DNA from: Bacillus sp. (in: firmicutes) | GTDB taxonomy: Bacteria; Bacillota; Bacilli; Bacillales; Bacillaceae | Direction: 5' to 3' | DNA: 64,000 nt | NCBI GenBank assembly: GCA_031180805.1 | Contig: JAPSLL010000005.1 | Span: 1 to 64,000 of the forward strand | Shown here: piece after piece, positions 26,711-36,735 of the stretch | Position numbering within the stretch: the first letter of the stretch is position 1 | Layout: each line of letters opens with the position of its first letter | Position numbers and translations under genes: made by a program | The notes under the pieces: generated by a model | What the model saw: the letters and a program-made list of their open reading frames with translations, nothing else | What the model was told of the DNA's origin: nothing | Database searches by the model: none

Positions 26711-27865
26711 TTACTCGTAATTCCCACCTGTTGTAATCGTATTATCTGCAAAATTATCAATTGATGTTGTCTTTTCATAAAAATGTGTTGCATATTTTAA
26801 TAACCCTTCCCTTGAATAAAAAGGACTATCAGCGGTTAAAGGTAGTTTTACCGTTTTTCCTAAGCTTGCAGATTGGTAAATAGCCGTGATTAATTCAAGG
26901 GTACGTCTTCCTTGAGTACCATCTACTAAAACTTCCTTTTTACCTTGGACAGCCTGCAAAACATCATGTATTTGACCTGAGTGTCCCTCATACTTGAGGT
27001 TTTCTTGCTCCAAATATAAAGCTTGGATTTTCCGTTCTAATTCCAAATCATCTTCAGGAAAGCCATTTTGTCTTGATTTTGAAGCTTTTACTTTCCAAGG
27101 AACAGAGACACGAGCATTTTTACCTTGAAAGATTAATTGCTGCTCCTCTCCATGATGAATAACAGAGCTTGTAATTTGTACTAAGCTTCCATCATCATAT
27201 TTACCAATCGCAATGGAAATATCCTCAACCTCTGCATTTTCATGAGCTGCATTACTCATAATTGCTGTTATTTCTTTTGGCATTCCATTCATCCATTGAA
27301 AAATATCGATATGATGGACAGCATGGTTTAGAGTAGGTCCCCCACCTTCTTTTTCCCATGTGCCCCGCCACCATAAATCATAATAGCTAAACCCTCGCCA
27401 CCAATAGGAATCAACTTGGGTATGAACGATCGGTCCCATTAATTTAGAATCAAGGATCGCTTTAAGCTTCATCATTGGAGATAGAAATCGATTTTGTGAA
27501 ACAATCGAAAGGATATTTCCAGTCTTTATTGCTGCTGTATTCATTGCATCACATTCCTCCAAAGAGGAGGCCATCGGTTTTTCGACAAGAACATGCTTGT
27601 TTGAATGTAATAGCTTAATAGCGATTTCTGCATGAGTATACGGTGGTGTACAAACCGAAACTAAATCAATCGTTGAATCGTTGACGATTTTTTCATAATG
27701 ATCATAAATTTCTACATCTAAATGAAATCGCTCTGCTAGATTTTTTGCCTTTTCTGGATAAATGTCACAAATTGCAACAATTTTACATTGTTCATGAAAC
27801 TGTAAATAGCTTTTAATATGTGCGGATGAAATTGCTCCAGCACCAATAATCGCAACATGTATCAT
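26711..27865 (-). CDS. Gfo/Idh/MocA family oxidoreductase (2)
   Basis: A 384-aa member of the same superfamily. The nucleotide-binding GAGAISSAHIKSYLQF is at residues 8-23 and the catalytic-type lysine is in HVLVEKPMASS (about residue 97). The aromatic-rich YWWRGFSYYDLWWRGTWEKEG stretch (about 168-188) and HAVHHIDIFQW resemble dehydrogenases acting on bulky or conjugated sugars. It lies between uxuB and the other Gfo/Idh gene, on the same strand. The substrate is unknown; a hexuronate or O-methyl sugar acid is a guess from context. Confidence 0.82.
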   Translation of the reverse strand: MIHVAIIGAGAISSAHIKSYLQFHEQCKIVAICDIYPEKAKNLAERFHLDVEIYDHYEKIVNDSTIDLVSVCTPPYTHAEIAIKLLHSNKHVLVEKPMASSLEECDAMNTAAIKTGNILSIVSQNRFLSPMMKLKAILDSKLMGPIVHTQVDSYWWRGFSYYDLWWRGTWEKEGGGPTLNHAVHHIDIFQWMNGMPKEITAIMSNAAHENAEVEDISIAIGKYDDGSLVQITSSVIHHGEEQQLIFQGKNARVSVPWKVKASKSRQNGFPEDDLELERKIQALYLEQENLKYEGHSGQIHDVLQAVQGKKEVLVDGTQGRRTLELITAIYQSASLGKTVKLPLTADSPFYSREGLLKYATHFYEKTTSIDNFADNTITTGGNYE

Positions 27866-27994
27866 AAAATTATACCCCTTTGTTTAAGATGTAAAAAAAA
27901 CCAGGAAAGAAAATGTTTTAGCAGCCCAAAATTCTCCGAAAATAAAAGAAGTTTATTCACCTCCTAAAATCGGGTGATGCTTTCCTTTTCCAAA

Positions 27995-28840
27995 TTAGAC
28001 CCCAGAATAAGCCATAAACCCACCATCAACAGGGACACTAATGCCTGTTACAAAACCACTTGATGACTGATCAGCTAGCCAAAGTAATGTCCCTAATAGG
28101 TCCTCAGGGTTTCCAAGTCTTCTCATTGGCGTATGTGAAAGAATCTTTTCTGTTCTTTCCGTATTTGTGCCATCCTCATTTTTTAATAGCTTTTCGTTTT
28201 GCTTTGTCAGAAAGAAGCCTGGTGCAATTGCGTTTACCCGAATTCCCGTTTCAGCGACATGGACGGCAAGCCATTTTGTGAAATTTTCAATTCCTGCTTT
28301 TGCCGCACTATATGCCGGAACCTTCGTCATTGGGCTTGGAGCACTCATTGAAGAAATATTAATAACTGAGCCGTTTTTTCCTATCATTCTTTTCATAAAA
28401 ATTTGTGTTGGAATAAGCGTCCCGACAATATTTAAATTAAAAACAAATTGAAATCCATCTGTCGTTAAATCAAAAAATGTTGAAACCTCTTGATTCTGTA
28501 AATCTGCTAAAGAAAAAATCTCCTTTGTAGTAATTCCCTTTGGATGATTTCCCCCTGCACCATTAATTAACAGGTCACACGCCCCATATTGCGCAAACAC
28601 TAGTTCATCTGCTTTTTCAACACTTTCCCGCTCAAGTACATTGCATTCAACAGCTAACGCTTCTCCCCCCATTTCTTTAATCTCATTTACGACAGCCTCT
28701 GCCTTTTCATAGGTTCGATTTAAAATCGCAACCTTCATCCCTTGCCTTGCAAGCTCTTTTGCCATACAGCCGCATAATACTCCACCGCCACCAGTAACAA
28801 CTGCCACTTTTCCAGCTAAATCCTCATAGATCGGTAACAT
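27995..28840 (-). CDS. uxuB: D-mannonate oxidoreductase, SDR type (UxuB/YjmF-like)
   Basis: A 281-aa short-chain dehydrogenase expected to interconvert fructuronate and mannonate in glucuronate breakdown. It shows the SDR glycine motif [15 protein letters not shown] (about residues 17-31), [10 protein letters not shown] (about 92-101), the catalytic Ser in [16 protein letters not shown] (Tyr-x-x-x-Lys) and a C-terminal [14 protein letters not shown]. Bacillus YjmF-type proteins share this length and the long insert after NGAGG. It lies downstream of the GntR gene with its own cre-like site and operator copy, and upstream of two dehydrogenase genes. Confidence 0.85.
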   Translation of the reverse strand: MLPIYEDLAGKVAVVTGGGGVLCGCMAKELARQGMKVAILNRTYEKAEAVVNEIKEMGGEALAVECNVLERESVEKADELVFAQYGACDLLINGAGGNHPKGITTKEIFSLADLQNQEVSTFFDLTTDGFQFVFNLNIVGTLIPTQIFMKRMIGKNGSVINISSMSAPSPMTKVPAYSAAKAGIENFTKWLAVHVAETGIRVNAIAPGFFLTKQNEKLLKNEDGTNTERTEKILSHTPMRRLGNPEDLLGTLLWLADQSSSGFVTGISVPVDGGFMAYSGV

Positions 28841-28916
28841 TTTTCATCCCCTTCCCTTTCCAAGCAAACTATTATCCTTTAAAAAAATCGTCGACTCATG
28901 CTTACTACTATCAATT

Positions 28917-28930
28917 TTTAAACGCTTACA
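28917..28930 (-). promoter_or_regulatory. cre site before uxuB
   Basis: TGTAAGCGTTTAAA on the minus strand matches 13 of 14 positions of TGWAANCGNTNWCA, about 80 nt upstream of the uxuB start. It predicts CcpA-mediated repression. Confidence 0.65.
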
Positions 28931-29026
28931 AAAATATTATCATGAAGCTTCTTGTTATTTTATTGATGGCGAAAAGCACGGGCAAGCTACTCTAGCATTT
29001 CGCAATTCACTATTAAAACCTAATGT

Positions 29027-29039
29027 TACTAGTATGGTA
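29027..29039. promoter_or_regulatory. Candidate GntR operator, uxuB copy
   Basis: TACTAGTATGGTA, identical to copies before gntR and aguA. It lies about 190 nt upstream of the uxuB start. Confidence 0.7.
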
Positions 29040-29144
29040 AAAATAAATGAATCCTGCTATCCACTTTCTAGTTAGTAACCAGTAGGGGCAGAGTAATCAC
29101 CGCTTTAACGAAAATAATCAACCTCTCCCCCGCTAGTTCATTGC

Positions 29145-29831
29145 TTATTTAAAATAAGTTGGATAACGTTCCTTTAGAAAATCCTTTTCAATAACAACTA
29201 AACGTAAATGCTCGCTCATTACAGCTTCTGCCTTATCTGGTTCATTGCTTTTAATTAAATGTAAAATATTTTTGTGCTGAGAAATAATAACAGACCAATC
29301 TAAAGGTGATGTTAAACGAACCAAGCGTAAACGGTTAAAATGAGTATTCATTTGCCGAAGCATTTCCCATGTTCTCTGTTTTCCACAGCCAAAGAAAATG
29401 ATTTTATGAAATTCATCATCCAATTCAAACTGTTTTAAGAAATTCCCTCTCTCTACAAGCTTTTCTTGTAAGATAAGATTTGTCTCTAATTGGAAAATGT
29501 CATCCTCAGATAATGATTCACATGCCAAGCGAACGACTGCTTTTTCAATATTTTCGCGAACAAATCTCGATTCCTCAACATGTGCTAAATCAATCTTTGA
29601 AACAACTGTCCCTTTTTGCGGGTAGATATCAAGTAACCCCTCCTGAGCTAATTGTAAAAACGATTCACGAACAGGAGTCCGACTTACCTTTAATTGCTCT
29701 GCAATCTCTTTTTCTGACATCTTCACTCCAGGCTCTAGCTCTAATGTGAAGATTTTTTCTCTTAAAGTTTGGTAGATAAATTGCTTTGTTGATCCATTAT
29801 TCCTACTACCATTCGCTGAAAAATCCAACAT
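29145..29831 (-). CDS. GntR-family regulator, FCD subfamily (UxuR-like)
   Basis: A 228-aa repressor-type regulator. The N-terminal winged helix (about residues 15-75, IYQTLREKIFTLELEPG and LKVSRTPVRESFLQL) is followed by an all-helical FCD effector domain with metal-binding type His residues (DDEFHKIIF, HKNILHLI). I chose the ATG at 29831; GAGGTG lies before it, and a TTG one codon later is also possible. Its position between uxuA and uxuB and the three identical TACTAGTATGGTA motifs make it the likely local regulator, with an aldonate such as mannonate or fructuronate as effector by family analogy. Confidence 0.87.
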   Translation of the reverse strand: MLDFSANGSRNNGSTKQFIYQTLREKIFTLELEPGVKMSEKEIAEQLKVSRTPVRESFLQLAQEGLLDIYPQKGTVVSKIDLAHVEESRFVRENIEKAVVRLACESLSEDDIFQLETNLILQEKLVERGNFLKQFELDDEFHKIIFFGCGKQRTWEMLRQMNTHFNRLRLVRLTSPLDWSVIISQHKNILHLIKSNEPDKAEAVMSEHLRLVVIEKDFLKERYPTYFK

Positions 29832-29878
29832 CTCCCACCTCATTATTTTTCATTCCGTTCCAAAAAATACCTCCTTCA

Positions 29879-29891
29879 TACTAGTATGGTA
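29879..29891. promoter_or_regulatory. Candidate GntR operator, gntR copy
   Basis: TACTAGTATGGTA 48-60 nt upstream of the gntR start, consistent with autoregulation. Confidence 0.72.
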
Positions 29892-30102
29892 CTTTTCATT
29901 CTATTATAGTGATTTTTCATATGTCATTCAATCATATCGTTTTTTACAGACATAGCAGCAATATCTCTACTCAAGACTAGAAACAATCGCTTTACTTCAT
30001 TTTTAAACTATTATATCTGTATCATAAGAGATATCCGTTTTCAAAAAGGGCGAATAACTACATTTTGTATGGCTGAAATACTTTCTATCCCACATTATCT
30101 GC

Positions 30103-31209
30103 TCATAAATTTGGAAGTGAAGTAGATTTAAGCTTAATCTCCTCCTGCTTCTTTTCCTTCTCTAAATAATCCCATATTCCCCAAATATACATAATACCTA
30201 ATGCCCGATCATAAAGTCCGTATCCTGGACGACACTCTTCATCAAAAATATGTCTTCCGTGATCAGGGCGGGCATATCCTGTATAGTTAATATCATGATA
30301 GGCTTTAACAATTCCAGTTATATCAACAGATCCATCCTTTGTTCGATGGGAGGTTTCAATAAAGTCGCCATTTTCATACCTTTTTACATTTCGAATATGT
30401 GCAAATGGAATTCTCTCACCAAATTCTTTTATCATCTCAACGATATTATTATTTGCAGCTGCTCCTAATGAACCACTACAAAGCGTGACACAGTTAGAAG
30501 GACTATCTATTAAATGTAATAATCTTCTAACATTTGCTGCTGATGTAATAATTCTCGGTAAGCCAAAAATCGGCCATGGTGGATCATCAGGATGAATCGC
30601 CATTTTTACATCATGTCTCTCTGCAACCGGAATGATTTCTTTTAAGAAATAATGAAGATTATTCCATAAATCCTCAGTCGTTACGCTCCGATATGCATTA
30701 AATAATTTTTCAAGCTGACTTAATCGTTCCGGCTCCCAGCCTGGCATCGTAAAATCCGGATTATTCGCAACCTTTGCAACGAGCTCTGACGGATCCATAT
30801 TTTCCACCATTTGATTTTCGTAAAAAAGGGCAGTTGAACCATCAGACATCTCCTTAAATAATTCAGTTCGTGTCCAATCAAAAACCGGCATAAAATTATA
30901 GCAAATGACTTTCACGCCGACACTTGCTAGCTTTTCAATTGTTCGTTTATAGTTTTCGATATATTCATCTCTTGTTGGTAAACCTAGTTTTATATCCTCA
31001 TGAACATTAACGCTTTCAACAACGTCAATATGGAAGCCATGCTCATTTATCTCCTGCTTCACCTCAAGAATTTTTTCCATCGGCCATTCACAGCCAGCAG
31101 GAAGATCATGAAGCGACCATACAATTCCTTCTACTCCGGGAATTTGTTTAATATGCTTTAATGATACGGAGTCATTTCCGTTTCCAAACCAACGAAATAC
31201 CATTTTCAC
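30103..31209 (-). CDS. uxuA: Mannonate dehydratase
   Basis: Dehydrates D-mannonate to 2-keto-3-deoxygluconate. The 368-aa TIM-barrel protein shows the family opening MVFRWFGNGNDSVSLKHIKQIPGV, the metal/substrate motifs MAIHPDDPPWP (about residue 200), CVTLCSGSLG, HIRNVKR and RPDHGRH (about residue 318). It lies 69 nt downstream of aguA, so both are probably transcribed from the operator-bearing promoter before aguA. The glucuronate isomerase (uxaC) and KDG kinase/aldolase genes are not in the window. Confidence 0.95.
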   Translation of the reverse strand: MKMVFRWFGNGNDSVSLKHIKQIPGVEGIVWSLHDLPAGCEWPMEKILEVKQEINEHGFHIDVVESVNVHEDIKLGLPTRDEYIENYKRTIEKLASVGVKVICYNFMPVFDWTRTELFKEMSDGSTALFYENQMVENMDPSELVAKVANNPDFTMPGWEPERLSQLEKLFNAYRSVTTEDLWNNLHYFLKEIIPVAERHDVKMAIHPDDPPWPIFGLPRIITSAANVRRLLHLIDSPSNCVTLCSGSLGAAANNNIVEMIKEFGERIPFAHIRNVKRYENGDFIETSHRTKDGSVDITGIVKAYHDINYTGYARPDHGRHIFDEECRPGYGLYDRALGIMYIWGIWDYLEKEKKQEEIKLKSTSLPNL

Positions 31210-31278
31210 TTTCTATCTTCCTCCCATTTAGCACAAGTTGAGAAAATCCCATCTTTAGCTAGTTTATGCGTCAATCAT

Positions 31279-33369
31279 TTAATATATTTTTCTATGTTTT
31301 TCATCTTCTATCCCTGATTTACGGAAAAAGTACGTATTGATTTTATCCCGCCATTCTGTTGCATTATCTAGCTGTCTTTCAAGTCTTTCGATGACATTGT
31401 GATAAATAGCCTGATCGATGTCACCTTCTAATTCACTAAACATCGCAATTAATTTTCCCACCTGCTCTACACCTTCGAAATGTGTATCATAAATATGCTG
31501 GATAACCGTCTTTCCTGAATGTAACTGATGAGTATAAGGAACATGATGGAAAAATAATAAAAGCTCATCAGGACATGTTTCAAGAGATTCATAGTATCCA
31601 CTATTTGGTGGGAAATATTGATTCGTATATCCTGTACCAGTAGCGGACGTTCTATCAACACCGATCCCATCTCGATCCGCATAATGATATGTTCCCCAGA
31701 CTGAATATTCATAGCCATCAATATTAGGGCCATAATGATGACCAGGGTTTATCATCCAACCAACCCCAAGTGGTGCTGTATAATTTTCATATATCGGCCA
31801 TGAGCTCATTAGCATATTCAATATCGTTTCCTTTACATTTGGCTTATGACCAAATGTTGCTGCGATCCATTCCTCGGCAATTTCTTCTGAAGTTAATTCC
31901 GGGTTCCATATTAACCTGCCATAACCGTATAAATTTGCTTGTGCGAGCGTATGTCCAGTCCAATTTTGGTCATTTCCAATATTTGAGACAGCTGCTACCC
32001 CACTATATTTAAATTGAAATATCGAACCATCGACAATTCTTTTCACCTCTGAATTTTCACCGTCGGCAAAGGTGTCAAAATCTAACACTTCCTTCCATTG
32101 AGGAACAAGATAACATAGATCAATTTGTTGACCTGTATACTCCTGAGCCACTTGGAACTCAATGATCTGATTCGTTTCACTCATCGCGCCAAATAATGGG
32201 GAAACCGGTTCACGAACTTGGAAATCCATTGGACCATTTTTCACCTGTAAAATAACATTTTCTAAAAACTTTCCATCAAGGGGCTTAAAATGATCATAGG
32301 CTGCTTTTGCGCGATCTGTTGATCTATCACGCCAATCCTGCTGGCAATTATAAACAAAGCAACGCCATATGACGACTCCACCAAAAGGCTGTAGCGCCTT
32401 TGCCAAAACATTTGCCCCTTCAGCATGATCACGGTTATATGAAAAAGGTCCAGGACGGTGCTCTGAATCAGCTTTGACGACAAATCCTCCAAAGTCTGGT
32501 ATGTATGAATATATTTCCTCCGCTTTCTCCTTCCACCATGCTTCAACATCAGGATTCAATGGATCCGCTGTATCAAGAACGCCAAGCTCAATTGGACTTG
32601 CATAATTGATCGATAAGAATGTTTTGATCCCGTAAGCTCGAAAAATATCCGCTACCTTTGCAACATCAGGAAGAAATTCCTCTGTTATTAATTTCGTTTC
32701 TACTTTAAATACATTTACATTATTAATCGAAATCGCATTTATGCCGACAGAGGAAAGTAGACGCGCATAGTCCTTTATCCGGTCCCAGTCACCAATAAAT
32801 TGGTTATCAGCATAAAATATCGAATTCCCCGAGTACCCCCGTTCAATTGTTCCATTCATATTGTCCCATTGATTGATCATTCTAAATTGATTTCTTGGAC
32901 TTTCAATTATATCAACACTTTGTATTTCTTCCTGCTGTGCCATCTTTCTTAATAAATGAAACGCAGCATATAAAACACCTTTATCCTGTTTTCCTAAAAG
33001 GTAGAGCTTATTGCAGTTGTTGTCATTTATAGCTTTCATTATGTAACCGTCATCATTTACTTGTTCAAAAGCAGCACGATGAATTACATCCTCGTATAAA
33101 TGAACATCCTCAGCTGTAGCTAAAATAATCGCTGATAATTGTTGTGGATTCGTTGAAACAGATGGTGTATGACCAAGTAAAGATGTTAGTCCCTTCTGCA
33201 ATTCACTTAAAGCTGACGTCTTAATCGGAGAGTCTTCTGCTACTACTATGCTATGACAATATTTTTGATACTGCTCAATCCAGGCTTCTTCCTCAATTTT
33301 TCTATATTGTAACCAACAATGATAACTTACATTTGATGTAAATGAGTTCGTGATATTCAGTTTACTCAT
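31279..33369 (-). CDS. aguA: Alpha-glucuronidase, GH67
   Basis: A 696-aa intracellular enzyme that removes (4-O-methyl)glucuronic acid from the end of xylo-oligosaccharides. No signal peptide is present, as expected. Family GH67 motifs are clear: [17 protein letters not shown] (about residues 165-181), [16 protein letters not shown] with the proposed acid Glu (E303), and [19 protein letters not shown] carrying the catalytic Asp/Glu region. I chose the ATG at 33369, preceded by GGAAGGGG; a start at 33411 would add 14 residues. It is first in the aguA-uxuA unit, with an operator copy about 115 nt upstream. Confidence 0.95.
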   Translation of the reverse strand: MSKLNITNSFTSNVSYHCWLQYRKIEEEAWIEQYQKYCHSIVVAEDSPIKTSALSELQKGLTSLLGHTPSVSTNPQQLSAIILATAEDVHLYEDVIHRAAFEQVNDDGYIMKAINDNNCNKLYLLGKQDKGVLYAAFHLLRKMAQQEEIQSVDIIESPRNQFRMINQWDNMNGTIERGYSGNSIFYADNQFIGDWDRIKDYARLLSSVGINAISINNVNVFKVETKLITEEFLPDVAKVADIFRAYGIKTFLSINYASPIELGVLDTADPLNPDVEAWWKEKAEEIYSYIPDFGGFVVKADSEHRPGPFSYNRDHAEGANVLAKALQPFGGVVIWRCFVYNCQQDWRDRSTDRAKAAYDHFKPLDGKFLENVILQVKNGPMDFQVREPVSPLFGAMSETNQIIEFQVAQEYTGQQIDLCYLVPQWKEVLDFDTFADGENSEVKRIVDGSIFQFKYSGVAAVSNIGNDQNWTGHTLAQANLYGYGRLIWNPELTSEEIAEEWIAATFGHKPNVKETILNMLMSSWPIYENYTAPLGVGWMINPGHHYGPNIDGYEYSVWGTYHYADRDGIGVDRTSATGTGYTNQYFPPNSGYYESLETCPDELLLFFHHVPYTHQLHSGKTVIQHIYDTHFEGVEQVGKLIAMFSELEGDIDQAIYHNVIERLERQLDNATEWRDKINTYFFRKSGIEDEKHRKIY

Positions 33370-33484
33370 GTTATTCCCCTTCCCGCTTTGTTCAGTAGAA
33401 TAAAAAAGCACATGCTCCTAGTCTATCTTAAAGTTTAAGTATGAATATTTACCCCATTTTCCCTTAGCAACACCAAACTAATTA

Positions 33485-33497
33485 TACTAGTATGGTA
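33485..33497. promoter_or_regulatory. Candidate GntR operator, aguA copy
   Basis: TACTAGTATGGTA, third identical copy, in the promoter region of aguA. Confidence 0.7.
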
Positions 33498-33568
33498 GTT
33501 ATAAATTATTATAGTTTATGTTTTATGAATTTTCAACCAATTGTTTCCCATTAATCTTTATAGACAAA

Positions 33569-33606
33569 AAAAGAGCATCGTACAAGCTAGTAACAATGCT
33601 CTTTTT
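33569..33606 (-). terminator. yesMN-type operon terminator
   Basis: AAAGAGCAT/ATGCTCTTT stem followed by T-runs on the minus strand, about 100 nt past the response regulator stop. Confidence 0.75.
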
Positions 33607-33701
33607 CAATCTATGAAAATTATATAATTGCTTTTGTAAACTTCATTTGTTAATGAAACTTGCAAGAAATGATGTCTATAATCAAAATTTGATGATCATT
33701 T

Positions 33702-34502
33702 TTAATCCTTTAGCATTTCAATTTCATTAACATTTGTACTTTTGCGATATTGACTAGGTGTTTGTCCATCATATTCTTTAAATAGTTTAATGAAATATTT
33801 AGATGTACTATAGCCAACCTTTTCTGCTATTTCCGACACAGATAAATTTGTAAACAGCAATAGCTTCTTTGCCTTCTGTAATCTTGTTCTAGTTACATAC
33901 TCACTAAATGTCATATTAACTTGCTCTTTAAACAGAGCACTAAAATAACTAGGGTTTAAATGAACAAACTGTGCAACATCCTTTAACGTAAACGGTTCTT
34001 CCAAATGCTGATCAACAAACGCAATCGCCCTTGTAATCGGCGTCTCCTCTTCTGTATCCATTCCCTTTATTTCGGCTAATTTTTCATCGACAACCTTTTG
34101 CAGCTTTCCTTCTCTTTCACGCTTTGCTTGTTCATTTAATGCATGTTCAACAGCTTCAATTAACTTTCTTTTCGTTAACGGCTTGAGCAGATAATTCAGA
34201 ACACCTAATTGTAAAGCTTCCCTTGCATATTCAAATTCCGAATAAGCAGATATGATGATCACGACTAAATTTTGCCCTTCTTCTTTAAGTAATTTCAACA
34301 TTTCAATTCCGCTAATCTCGGGCATTGAAATATCCGTCAGCAAGATGCTAACTTTTTTCTGTCTGAGAATCGGGATGGCTGTCTCTGCACTGTCTGCACT
34401 AATAATTTCATATTTCCCTTCACTCCAGCTTTCTAGAGTCTTTTTTAATCCTTCACGTGTTTTTGGCTCATCATCAACTATCAAAATGGTTTTTTTTAGC
34501 AT
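33702..34502 (-). CDS. AraC-type response regulator (YesN-like)
   Basis: A 266-aa two-component response regulator. The receiver domain spans residues 1-120 with the phosphoacceptor Asp in ILLTDISMPEISG (D57) and the conserved Lys in YLLKPLTKRKL. The C-terminal AraC-type domain (about 165-260) has both helix-turn-helix units (LKDVAQFVHLNPSYFSALFKE; VSEIAEKVGYSTSKYFIKLFKEY). It follows its kinase with a 24-nt gap. Relatives control plant-oligosaccharide ABC transporters, so the sugar ABC genes or aguA are plausible targets. Confidence 0.9.
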   Translation of the reverse strand: MLKKTILIVDDEPKTREGLKKTLESWSEGKYEIISADSAETAIPILRQKKVSILLTDISMPEISGIEMLKLLKEEGQNLVVIIISAYSEFEYAREALQLGVLNYLLKPLTKRKLIEAVEHALNEQAKREREGKLQKVVDEKLAEIKGMDTEEETPITRAIAFVDQHLEEPFTLKDVAQFVHLNPSYFSALFKEQVNMTFSEYVTRTRLQKAKKLLLFTNLSVSEIAEKVGYSTSKYFIKLFKEYDGQTPSQYRKSTNVNEIEMLKD

Positions 34503-34526
34503 TAGTAAGCCCCCCCTTTATTCGAC

Positions 34527-36278
34527 TTAACTATCGGAAAAGTCGAATATGTCTCGATCAATTGGTACTTCGAAGGTAAAACAGGTTCCCTTATTTTCTT
34601 CACTAGTAATGTTAATTTGGTTTGTCTCATTCTGCTTATAATATAATTGGAGACGTTTGTTAACATTTGCTATTGCCATTCCATTTCCTCTCATCGAATA
34701 AACCTTTCCTGTTTCAAGGAGATTGTGAATTTTGTCAATTGCTTCCTCCTCCATCCCTGGTCCATTATCCCGGACAGAAATGAGAAGGTTCCCTTGATCA
34801 GAGGATGGTTCAACAATGATATGGACAAATCCCTCTCCAACTTTATTCCCAACACCGTGTAAAATGGCATTTTCCACAATTGGTTGAATAAGCAGCTTCG
34901 GAATTTTAACTAATTCAAACTCTGAAGGGATTGTCACACTCCATGTGAACCGCTCTCCAAACCTCATTTTCATCAGCTGCATATACATTTCAATATGCTC
35001 AATTTCCTGTTTTAGCGTTACCCATTCATCCTGTTTATGACTGCTAATCGTATAACGAAATAGCTCTGACATCGCAATAACTGAATCAGCTAATTCTTCT
35101 TCTCCTTTTTCATCCAATGACCAATATAGTGCATCAAGTGTATTGAATAAAAAATGCGGATTGATTTGAGATTGCAATGCTTTTAGCTCTGCATGGCTTT
35201 TTAAAATTTCCTTTTCATAAACAACCTGAATTAAATGATTCGTGTTTTCGACAAGTTGATTGTAGGTCGTATTTAATTCATTGATTTCAACAGTTGAAGA
35301 GATTTCCGGATTTATCGTTAGCTGTCCATCCCTGCCTCGTTTCATTGTTTTCGTTAATTTTAAAATCGGTCTCGTAATCATTGTCGATAGTAAAACAGAT
35401 GAGATTGCAAAGATAAAAAAACCAAAAGCCCCTGATAAAATAATAGCAGAGCGAAGGACTGTTATTCCTTTCATGACAGTACTTAAAGGTGTTAAAAAGT
35501 ACATCGTCCAACCAGTAATTTCAGATGTTTGCTTAACAACCATGTAATCGCTTCCATCAATTTCAGTTGTCGTCCCCTTTTCCGATACGATCTTATCAAT
35601 ATTCCCTTTATAGTTTGATGTAATAGGTTGATTTTGCTTGTCTACTAAAATAGTATATTCCTGATTTTGATTCGCTTCAGTAAAATCAAAATAATACGGA
35701 TCAATTTGAACGATAAGATATCCCCCGTTTGAAAACGCTCGTTCAATTAAGCTTACACGTCGAATCGCAAGATAGTGTCCAGGCTCTTTTGGGTCCTTTC
35801 CAATCCAAACCATTTTACCGCGAGCCTTATTCGCCGCATCAATCCATTTATGCTCGACTCGATTAAAAAGACCCACTTCATCTAACGGAATTAACCTTCT
35901 ATCGTTAGTTGAAAAAATCTCAAAAGCAGTGATCCCATTTGAAAATACTTGAAACTTATTACCTGTTTGCATTAGAGCTTGTCTTTCATTAAAGGTAGCT
36001 AACTTTCCTAGTTTTTCATTAAGCAATAATTTTTGCACATAGGAATCTGTCGCAATTTGTTTCGTAAGTGTATCGACCTGCTGATAGAGTGATTCTATTC
36101 TGCCCATGGCCTCTATTGACGTTTGTTGAATTTGTTTTTCCGCATTATTATGAAGCAAATTAAACACTAAGTTGTAGGTCATAATACCCACAAAACAAAG
36201 AACTAAAATCATCACACTTAAAAAAACTAGTAAAATCTGATTACGTAATGTATTATATCTTGCTAGATTTAATCTCAT
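34527..36278 (-). CDS. YesM-like sensor histidine kinase
   Basis: A 583-aa membrane sensor kinase. One transmembrane helix (about residues 15-37), an extracellular sensor of about 230 residues (dCache-like), a second helix (about 270-300), a HAMP segment and the His-kinase domain with phospho-His in LQSQINPHFLFNTLDALYW, then a HATPase with RDNGPGM and GNGMAIANV. I chose the ATG at 36278, preceded by AAGGG; a TTG at 36305 adds 9 residues. It likely senses an extracellular oligosaccharide, perhaps through a binding protein, and phosphorylates the YesN-like regulator. Confidence 0.9.
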   Translation of the reverse strand: MRLNLARYNTLRNQILLVFLSVMILVLCFVGIMTYNLVFNLLHNNAEKQIQQTSIEAMGRIESLYQQVDTLTKQIATDSYVQKLLLNEKLGKLATFNERQALMQTGNKFQVFSNGITAFEIFSTNDRRLIPLDEVGLFNRVEHKWIDAANKARGKMVWIGKDPKEPGHYLAIRRVSLIERAFSNGGYLIVQIDPYYFDFTEANQNQEYTILVDKQNQPITSNYKGNIDKIVSEKGTTTEIDGSDYMVVKQTSEITGWTMYFLTPLSTVMKGITVLRSAIILSGAFGFFIFAISSVLLSTMITRPILKLTKTMKRGRDGQLTINPEISSTVEINELNTTYNQLVENTNHLIQVVYEKEILKSHAELKALQSQINPHFLFNTLDALYWSLDEKGEEELADSVIAMSELFRYTISSHKQDEWVTLKQEIEHIEMYMQLMKMRFGERFTWSVTIPSEFELVKIPKLLIQPIVENAILHGVGNKVGEGFVHIIVEPSSDQGNLLISVRDNGPGMEEEAIDKIHNLLETGKVYSMRGNGMAIANVNKRLQLYYKQNETNQINITSEENKGTCFTFEVPIDRDIFDFSDS

Positions 36279-36735
36279 AACCCCATGCCCTTCACTTATT
36301 GTCAATTTGTTAGAGATTTCACTATTAATGTATCATACAAGTATTCAAATTTACATAGTTTATTAAGTAAACGAAGTATTTTTTTGAACCTTTCCTTTTA
36401 TTCATTAATAAGGCTTGTTTTTTTGCTTACATTTTTTCGCGCAAAAAACAAGCCTACAGCGGGAATACTCATTGTCCCCTATTTGCTTATCTATCTTATT
36501 TCCCAAAACAAACTTTACGAAAAGAAAGAGCCTATATAAAAAGATTACTATTGAAAAACCTTATGTAAAAAAGTCCATAATAATATATTTTTTTAAGATA
36601 TGAGTTTCGAGCTACTTCTTTATGATTATAAAGAATGACATTTGCACAAGTACCAACGAAAATTAACAAAAAATTATAGCATTTCCCTTTTGAAAGGACT
36701 TTTTCAGTGACCTTGTAAAAAGTGACATGCATTTT
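36279..36735. other. Intergenic region with hairpin
   Basis: AT-rich. The only clear structure is a hairpin at 36411-36455 with AGGCTTGTTTTTT and its complement. It has no good T-run, so its role is unclear. The short open frames here carry no recognisable domain. Confidence 0.4.

Larger units (their letters stand above)
28841..29144. other. uxuB promoter region
   Basis: Contains a strong cre-like site (28917-28930) and one copy of the 13-nt GntR-type motif (29027-29039), so uxuB has its own regulated promoter instead of relying on readthrough from gntR. Confidence 0.55.

Noticed and set aside
36411-36455. Terminator for the VOC gene
   Set aside because: The hairpin is about 280 nt past the stop and has no T-run on the minus strand; reported only as an unexplained hairpin.
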